The position numbers were made by a program, and so were the translations under genes. DNA of 64,000 nucleotides from BP-133 sp040756995 (GTDB lineage Bacteria; Actinomycetota; Acidimicrobiia; IMCC26256; BP-133): contig JBFLYK010000010.1 in assembly GCA_040756995.1 (NCBI GenBank), positions 62,001 to 126,000 on the forward strand. Reading direction: 5' to 3'. Below the pieces are notes generated by a model, which saw only the letters and a list, made by a program, of their open reading frames with translations, was not told where the DNA came from and searched no databases. Positions within the stretch are counted from its first letter, which is position 1, and the number at the start of each line of letters is the position of its first letter. Shown here piece by piece: positions 59,459 to 64,000 of the stretch.

Positions 59459-61504
59459 TCAGTAGGCCCGCATGAGGATCTTGCCCCCCCTGCCGGGCTC
59501 CGTTTTGATGAGCCGGTTCCGCTCCAAGAACCCCCGCGCGCGGCTCATCTTCGCGCCGCTCGTCCAGCCCAGCTTCTGCATCGCGTCCCGCACCGACAGG
59601 ATGCCCTCCCGGTGGAGGAGTTCGAGCAGCGCGTCGGCGTCGCGGTTCCCGGTGGACCCCTTGGCGTTGAGCAGCCGCCGCGCGCTGAGGTACGCGTACC
59701 TGACCACCGCGAGGCTCGACTCGACCTCCTGCGCCCCGATGGCCTCCGAGCCGTTCAGGGTGGCGTAGAGCAGCTGCAGCCGCTGCGCGTGGATCGAGGT
59801 TCGGGCGGTGAGGGCGTCCAGGGGACCGGTCGTGGGGGAGTCCATCATCCGGTCGTAGGACTTCTTCCACGCGCGGTCCCCGAAGTGGTCGTACCCGACC
59901 TGCCCGGTCCGGAGGGCTGCCTGGTACAGGGCCGACAGCTTCCGGGCCAGCTCAGCAAGCGCGTCGGGGTCGGGGTGCCCGCCGACGTGCAGGTTCTTCG
60001 ACCGCCGCACCAGGAAGAACAGAAAGCGGTTTGCAAACCCGTTCGCGATCTCCACGTCCGTCAGCTTGCTGCCCAGCTCCTCGAGCGTGCAGTGCCCCAT
60101 GATGCTGACGTGGGCGTTCGTCGCCCGGATCTGCTCGGACTTGCGGTTGAGGAGGTTCCCGGTGTCGTAGCACTCCCGCACGACGGCGGAGAGGATCGAG
60201 CCCTCCCGCCGCATCAACGTCAGCGTCTTGCCCGCGAACTCCGGGTCGTGAATGAGGAGCCGCTTGTCCGGGACGCCCTCGTCGGTGTACTCCCGCCCGT
60301 TCTGCCCCCGCCTGGTGATGGGGTCCCGAACCGCCACGATGAGACCTTCCCCCGAGGAGAGTCCGTCCCCGCCGACCTGCCGGGTGAGCCAGTCCTGGTC
60401 CACCAGGTAGAACACCTGCTTCAGACAGCTCCAGGCCGCTGACTTCCGGGCCCGGGCGGTGTCTCCGACCAGACAGCCGAAGAGCCGGGCCGGGTGCTGC
60501 GCGCCCGAGAGCCGCAGGTGCGGCCCGGTGCCGAGCAGGTTGCCCCAGGCGACGAGGAACTCCACCAGCAGTGCCACGCGGTCGGCCTCCGTCGCCGGGA
60601 GGAGCAGGTCCACCACCTCACCCGCGATCCCGTGGAACGCCGCCTCCTCCATGACCGGCCAGTCCTCCTCGACCTCCGGCTCCTCGCGCTCGTCCCCCTC
60701 GCCCTCCTCGGCCTCCTCGTCCTCCGCGAACCACCTCGCGGCCGCCCGCTGCTCCGGACTTCCGCCGTCCTCGTAGCGCCGCCACGCGTCGTCGACGAAT
60801 CCCTCAGCCTCCTTCTCGGGATCGGCGCAGCCCGCCTTCCTCGCGATCTTCTCGAGTATCGCGACGGCCTCCTCCCTCGACACGCCCCCCCGCCCCCGCA
60901 GCTCCGCCGCCCTGCCGAAGAGCTTGTCGTGGCGCTGCCCCTCGGGAATCCCCGCCCACTCCAGCTCCGGGTCAGGCTTGTACTGCCCGCCAGACCCGCC
61001 CACGTGCCCGCCAGAGCCTCCGAGGAGGGCGGGAGGGAAGGGAACCGGGTCAACCTCGTGCTTCCAGCGGTAGCCAGGAGAGGGGGCCACGATGACGTAC
61101 CCCCGGTGCTTCACGTCAACCCCGGGGCCGAGCGTCCCGGGATACCGCCGGTTGGGTTCCGCCAGGTAGATGAGGTGTTCTCCCCCCGACATCGTCTCCT
61201 GAAGCAGGGTCGGGTCCGCCGCAGCCGGCCGCACTCCACCGTTCCTGGGGTCAACGTCGACGACCGCCCACCTTGCCCCCTCGCAGTTGACGCCAATCCA
61301 GGCGTCGGGTTTGGTGGTCCACCACTGACGGATGGTCTGCTCGTCACACGTGGCGTGCTTGTAGCCGCAGTTGCCCTCCCCCTGGGGGCAGTCGCGAGCC
61401 GCGTGGTCCAGCCAGGGAACCTTCTTGCCGTTGACCAGGCGGCAGGGAAAGACCGGCCACCCCTTACGCGCGTACTCCAGGGCTGCTTCGAGAAGTTGCG
61501 ACAC
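59459..61504 (-). CDS. Primase-polymerase (Prim-Pol) with helicase-like C-terminal region
   Basis: 681 residues. The N-terminus is a Prim-Pol/AEP domain: GWPVFPCRLVNGKKVPW, a Cys/His insert (CPQGEGNCGYKHATC), WIGVNCEGARWAVVDVDPRNGG with the DxD metal site, and GGEHLIYLAEP. A Glu-rich linker leads to a C-terminal part with GCLVGDTARARKSAAWS (Walker-A-like GDTxxxxKS), RLLIHDPEFAGKTLTLMRREGS, ECYDTGNLLNRK and a final winged-helix-like region. It matches replication proteins of actinobacterial phages and plasmids that prime and unwind at their own origin. GTG start eight bases after GGAGGA. Confidence 0.85.
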   Translation of the reverse strand: MSQLLEAALEYARKGWPVFPCRLVNGKKVPWLDHAARDCPQGEGNCGYKHATCDEQTIRQWWTTKPDAWIGVNCEGARWAVVDVDPRNGGVRPAAADPTLLQETMSGGEHLIYLAEPNRRYPGTLGPGVDVKHRGYVIVAPSPGYRWKHEVDPVPFPPALLGGSGGHVGGSGGQYKPDPELEWAGIPEGQRHDKLFGRAAELRGRGGVSREEAVAILEKIARKAGCADPEKEAEGFVDDAWRRYEDGGSPEQRAAARWFAEDEEAEEGEGDEREEPEVEEDWPVMEEAAFHGIAGEVVDLLLPATEADRVALLVEFLVAWGNLLGTGPHLRLSGAQHPARLFGCLVGDTARARKSAAWSCLKQVFYLVDQDWLTRQVGGDGLSSGEGLIVAVRDPITRRGQNGREYTDEGVPDKRLLIHDPEFAGKTLTLMRREGSILSAVVRECYDTGNLLNRKSEQIRATNAHVSIMGHCTLEELGSKLTDVEIANGFANRFLFFLVRRSKNLHVGGHPDPDALAELARKLSALYQAALRTGQVGYDHFGDRAWKKSYDRMMDSPTTGPLDALTARTSIHAQRLQLLYATLNGSEAIGAQEVESSLAVVRYAYLSARRLLNAKGSTGNRDADALLELLHREGILSVRDAMQKLGWTSGAKMSRARGFLERNRLIKTEPGRGGKILMRAY

Positions 61505-61755
61505 CGCTGTTCCTCCACTGATTCGTCCGGATACTGGTCACTGCGTTCTCCTCTCGGTGGGTAATGCGTCCAACCTCAATTTAGAGTTCTGCACCGGGGT
61601 TACTTCCGAGACTGGTGCAGGGTGTACTCATCCCCTCCACCCGCCCGCTCCAAGGTCTAGAATGGGTAGGTCGGGACTCGTCCCCCCGGCAACCTCCAGC
61701 TCTCGTCCGCTGGTACTGGTCACCGAGAGGCCCCCCGGCGCAGCCGGGGGGTTTC
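61505..61755. promoter_or_regulatory. Leader of the primase-polymerase gene with a CTGCACC inverted repeat
   Basis: CTGCACC (61589-61595) and GGTGCAG (61614-61620) form a perfect 7-bp inverted repeat with an 18-bp spacer. A -10-like TCTAAAT lies beside it on the minus strand, so it may be an operator over the primase promoter. The rest of this 250-bp gap holds the hairpin at 61731-61751 and no gene that I can support. Confidence 0.45.
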
Positions 61756-61756
61756 T
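61731..61756. terminator. Terminator after the small-gene operon
   Basis: Perfect stem CCCCCCGGC (61731-61739) / GCCGGGGGG (61743-61751), loop GCA, then TTTCT on the plus strand. It lies immediately past the stop of the leftward gene ending at 61756 and separates it from the primase gene. Confidence 0.65.
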
Positions 61757-62076
61757 CAGTTTGAAGCCCGGGAAGCCCAGCGCTTGGCTTGACGCACGTG
61801 ATTCTGAAGCGCATCAGCGTGCTTCTGACAAATCGCCGTCGGTGGGTTACCGTCCTCGATCTCGACCGCAGCGATGGCGGGTCGACCACACTGGCTTGTG
61901 AAAGACAACATCGCCGCGGGGTCAAATGCCTCACCTTGGAGGGGCCACGGGGCATTACACTTCAAGTCCGCCGGGTCCAGTTCGTATGCCTGTGGGGGCG
62001 CGTGGCCAGAGATCCGTTGAATCTCCCTGGCTACCCCGGGTGTGTATCCGATTCGACGCTTTCGCTTGTTGCTCAT
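61756..62076 (-). CDS. Hypothetical element protein
   Basis: 106 residues. GGGAGG precedes the ATG at 62076, which overlaps the upstream stop (ATGA). Basic start SNKRKRRIGYTPGVAREIQR. A Cys at FTSQCGRPAIAAVEIEDGNPPTAICQKHADALQ forms a C-x-C/H pattern reminiscent of small zinc-binding phage proteins. Not recognised. Confidence 0.6.
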   Translation of the reverse strand: MSNKRKRRIGYTPGVAREIQRISGHAPPQAYELDPADLKCNAPWPLQGEAFDPAAMLSFTSQCGRPAIAAVEIEDGNPPTAICQKHADALQNHVRQAKRWASRASN

Positions 62077-62513
62077 GTCACACCTCCCGACCGAACGTGC
62101 GTCGCTCCGCCGACCCCCGGCACTCCGTAGAGGAGGGAGGTCCAGCTGGTGTGCTTGAACCAGCTCTTCCCGGCAAGGTGCGCCGTCCAGTCGAGGAGCT
62201 GGGCGGCGGTCCGGCAGCGCTCGACCCAGAACCAGTAGCCACTCCCGTCGGGGTTCGGGTCGCACCTCGAGTGCCAGGCCATCCAGGGGGCCTGGTCCGG
62301 CATCGCCGCCAGCTCCCCGCCGCTCCAGACGACGCAGCCGGACTCCCGCTGCTTGGCCTTCCGGGCGTCCTTCCAGGCCTGGCGCACGGCGTTGGCCTCG
62401 GTGACGCTGACCTCCAGGTATCCCTCCCCGTCCGCGATCGGCTCCCCGCAGGCGTCGCAGTACCAGGTCAGGCAGGGCTGGTGGAGGGCGTTGGTGGCGG
62501 TGGTGATCTTCAC
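62073..62513 (-). CDS. Hypothetical element protein with zinc-finger-like Cys/His
   Basis: 146 residues, GTG overlapping the upstream stop. CLTWYCDACGEPIADGEGYLEV and MAWHSRCDPNPDGSGYWFWVERCRTAAQLLDWTAHLAGKSW suggest a zinc-binding fold. Found in the small early-type operon. Function unknown. Confidence 0.6.
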   Translation of the reverse strand: MKITTATNALHQPCLTWYCDACGEPIADGEGYLEVSVTEANAVRQAWKDARKAKQRESGCVVWSGGELAAMPDQAPWMAWHSRCDPNPDGSGYWFWVERCRTAAQLLDWTAHLAGKSWFKHTSWTSLLYGVPGVGGATHVRSGGVT

Positions 62514-62749
62514 CGGGCACCTGCCTTGCGCGAGCGCTTTTCCACCAGGTCCTCAACCCGCCAGGTCAGTTCATACAGCAACTCCTGAGGTGCAATGAAG
62601 TCACCAGCTATCGCCACGAGTTGGTGAGCAATGAAGTCCACCTGCTGCGTGATCGCTGCGCTCTTGGCTCGGGCCTCACTCTCTGCCGTGCGGGGGACGT
62701 AGCCCTCACCGAGGATGAGGACGTTGCGCTCGAAGAACTCGTCGCTCAC
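62510..62749 (-). CDS. Small hypothetical element protein
   Basis: 79 residues, GTG overlapping the upstream stop by four bases. Mostly helical: EARAKSAAITQQVDFIAHQLVAIAGDFIAPQELLYELTWRVEDLVEKR. Not recognised. Confidence 0.55.
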   Translation of the reverse strand: MSDEFFERNVLILGEGYVPRTAESEARAKSAAITQQVDFIAHQLVAIAGDFIAPQELLYELTWRVEDLVEKRSRKAGAR

Positions 62750-62961
62750 GGCTCCACCCCCTCAACCACCCCGCGAACCTCAGCGAGAACGTGGGGGTCC
62801 TCACAACCGCAGCGAGGCAGGCCCTGGGCCTCGCGCTCCGCCCACAACCGCTTGCGCGCCGCCCAGCGACGACGCTGGCCGTCGCTGATCCGCTGGCGCC
62901 GCTCGCGCTCTTCCTGTCCCAGGCGGAGAAGCTCCGCCACCTCGTCCGGCATCGCCGACAC
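62746..62961 (-). CDS. Small basic hypothetical element protein
   Basis: 71 residues, the first gene of the leftward small-gene operon; GGAGG precedes the GTG at 62961. Arg/Glu-rich helix (EERERRQRISDGQRRRWAARKRLWAERE) and CGCED. Probably nucleic-acid-interacting by composition; no family. Confidence 0.5.
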   Translation of the reverse strand: MSAMPDEVAELLRLGQEERERRQRISDGQRRRWAARKRLWAEREAQGLPRCGCEDPHVLAEVRGVVEGVEP

Positions 62962-63596
62962 GCCACACCTCCAGGGGTGTGGATGGCCGCGGTACGCCTG
63001 TGAGATCCGAGGGTGGGACCTCTACCATCCGAAGCAGCAACTCCCAGCCGGCTACTTCCCTCGCCGCACTGCGCCGGGAGTCTCCATTACCCGGGAGCCC
63101 GCGGGGCTGGCCCAGCGCCAGCGAGGAGATAGTAGCACCTGATTCAGCGAGCCCGGTTCGAGACGTACACCCTGCACTTTTCGGGAGGCCCGCCCCGCTC
63201 GACGGGCTTATGGGTCTAGGCGGAAAGGGGTCCCGTCGAGGCTCGCATTTTGCGAAAATGCCCCGCGCGCTGACTACTTATTCTTCGCGGCGGGGGAGCT
63301 GATGATCAAGTGGGGCATCGAGAGGTACGCCCTTGCCGCAGAGGTGGCAGTGCCCTAAGTGTTCCAGGGGAGGTCCGGGGGGACTCCTACGGTGCCCGGG
63401 CAAGCTGCACGTCGAGGAAGGGCCTCCCCCTCCCCGGGCTTACCCTCCCCCCTATGTGTTCCGGGAGGGAGAAAAGTTCCCCCCTAAAGGAGGAGTCTGC
63501 CCTCCCCGCGTAGAACTAGTACTCCCCTAAGTGTTCCGGGAGGGGCTAAGGAGTTCCCCGCCGGAACACATACCGCCGAGAGGAGAGGAGGACGCG
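62962..63596. other. 635-bp control region with palindrome and repeated TGTTCC boxes
   Basis: No supported gene. It separates the leftward operon from the rightward gene at 63597. It contains the perfect palindrome GCATTTT-GCG-AAAATGC (63245-63261) in an AT-rich spot beside TACTTATTC. It also has three direct boxes CCTAwGTGTTCCrGG (63354, 63451, 63526) and an inverted box CCGGAACACATA (63561-63572) just before the rightward gene. Probably a lysogeny/early control region. Confidence 0.5.
63353..63572 (+). repeat. Four TGTTCC boxes (three direct, one inverted) upstream of a rightward gene
   Basis: CCCTAAGTGTTCCAGGGGAG at 63353, CCTATGTGTTCCGGGAGGG at 63451, CCTAAGTGTTCCGGGAGGGG at 63526, and the inverse CCGGAACACATA at 63561. 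The last direct and the inverted box form an inverted pair 25-45 bp before the start codon, an operator-like layout. Confidence 0.65.
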
Positions 63597-64000
63597 ATGA
63601 GCCGAGGGCCGGGGAAGTTGCAGCGCTTCGTCCTGTCCCAGCTGGGGCAGCTCGAGGAGGGGGTCTGGGTCGACACCCGGGACCTCCTCGCTAAGTTCGC
63701 CGCCGAGGAGGGGAGGGAGGTAACCCCCGCCCTCGAGCGCTCGCTGCGCCGCGCGGTGCAGCTCCTCGAGGAGGCCGGCCGGGCCGAGGTTTCGTACGCC
63801 TACGTCGAGGTCGAGGAGACGAGGCCGGCCCGCCCCAGGCGTCCCGTCCTCGCCTCGGTCGGGGGGAGGTGGCGCTGGTGGGACCCCGCGACGCGCGAGT
63901 TCTACGACGAGTACGCCCCCGGCCGCCGGAGCCGCCGCGACGGGATCGAGCGGGTCGAGACCGGCTGGTCCTGGCCCGAGGTCCCCGAGTCGACGCGGAC
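63597..64000 (+). CDS. Hypothetical element protein, winged-helix-like N-terminus (runs off right edge)
   Basis: 134 codons visible, open at the window end. The ATG follows GGAGAGGAGG. LQRFVLSQLGQLEEGVWVDTRDLLAKFAAEEGREVTPALERSLRRAVQLLEEAGRAEVSYAYV resembles a small winged helix with two helices and a wing; GGRWRWWDPATREFYDEYAPGRRSRRDG follows. Possible DNA-binding protein under control of the TGTTCC boxes. Not in any family I recognise. Confidence 0.6.
   Translation, partial: MSRGPGKLQRFVLSQLGQLEEGVWVDTRDLLAKFAAEEGREVTPALERSLRRAVQLLEEAGRAEVSYAYVEVEETRPARPRRPVLASVGGRWRWWDPATREFYDEYAPGRRSRRDGIERVETGWSWPEVPESTR

Larger units (their letters stand above)
50552..64000. mobile_element. Integrated prophage- or satellite-like element inserted in comM (right end outside window)
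   Basis: It begins where comM homology ends and runs off the window. It holds leftward, mostly four-base-overlapping genes (primase-polymerase, serine recombinase, TerS, TerL, HTH regulator, small proteins, putative tail proteins), a few rightward genes, an iteron cluster and several operator-like sites. No portal, capsid, tape measure, lysin or large integrase is recognised here. The left attachment junction is at about 50549-50572, next to the palindrome GTTGG-A-CCAAC (50562-50572). Confidence 0.85.

Noticed and set aside
62621..63142. Plus-strand frame of 173 codons in the element
   Set aside because: Antisense to the small leftward operon with overlapping start-stop pairs; no ribosome-binding site.

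Overview
The window is very GC-rich DNA from an actinobacterium. The stretch from about 25.6 to 50.5 kb keeps the order known from Mycobacterium (rsmD/coaD, sepIVA-like, DUF177, rpmF, plsX, acyl carrier protein, rnc, mutM, acyP, smc, ftsY, ffh, rpsP, KH protein, rimM, trmD, rplS, lepB, DUF2469, UPF0102, comM, dprA). Ribosomal proteins L28 and L32 are of the zinc-binding (C+) type. Secreted proteins with tandem GYWLVASDGG repeats make me favour the class Acidimicrobiia; that last step is inference.

Layout. (1) 0-5 kb: a truncated ABC-transporter binding lipoprotein, a tRNA-Met, two large secreted proteins (42-residue repeats plus beta-propeller; thrombospondin-type-3-like calcium-binding repeats) and a tRNA-Asn. 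(2) 5-16 kb: a branched-chain-amino-acid-type (Liv/HAAT) ABC transporter operon with a canonical long-chain acyl-CoA ligase inside it and a PaaK-like protein at its end. Divergent from it are an IclR regulator and an acetyl-CoA-synthetase-like protein. The last two adenylate-forming homologues have lost catalytic motifs. The set suggests uptake and CoA activation of an organic acid, with possible pseudoenzyme regulators. (3) 16.5-25.5 kb: an ECF sigma factor fused to its own zinc-finger/membrane anti-sigma-like domain, membrane proteins, a cold-shock-like protein, thiL-thiD, rpmB, recG and a secreted DNRLRE/NHL protein. (4) 25.6-44.5 kb: the conserved housekeeping cluster for CoA and phospholipid synthesis, RNA processing, chromosome segregation, the SRP pathway, tRNA modification and secretion. 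A metzincin-like protease and an oligopeptidase B sit between smc and ftsY. (5) 44.6-50.5 kb: a 1161-residue secreted PD40-propeller protein ending in the same 42-residue repeats, a small coiled-coil membrane protein, dprA with a long low-complexity N-terminus, and the 3' half of comM.

(6) From about 50.55 kb to the right edge lies an integrated element that splits comM at its Walker B motif. It has tightly overlapping leftward genes: primase-polymerase, small serine recombinase, TerS, TerL, an HTH regulator, and small and putative virion proteins. There are also a few rightward genes, a cluster of inverted and direct TGACACACC iterons around an AT-rich island (candidate replication origin), and several operator-like repeat groups. 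No portal, major capsid, tape-measure or large integrase gene is recognisable in the visible 13.4 kb. It is therefore either a prophage whose structural module lies further right or a satellite-like element. Two of its genes (TerL and a lectin-like tail protein) need a one-base frame correction at G runs.

All calls come from reading the sequence and knowledge of protein families; no database search was run.
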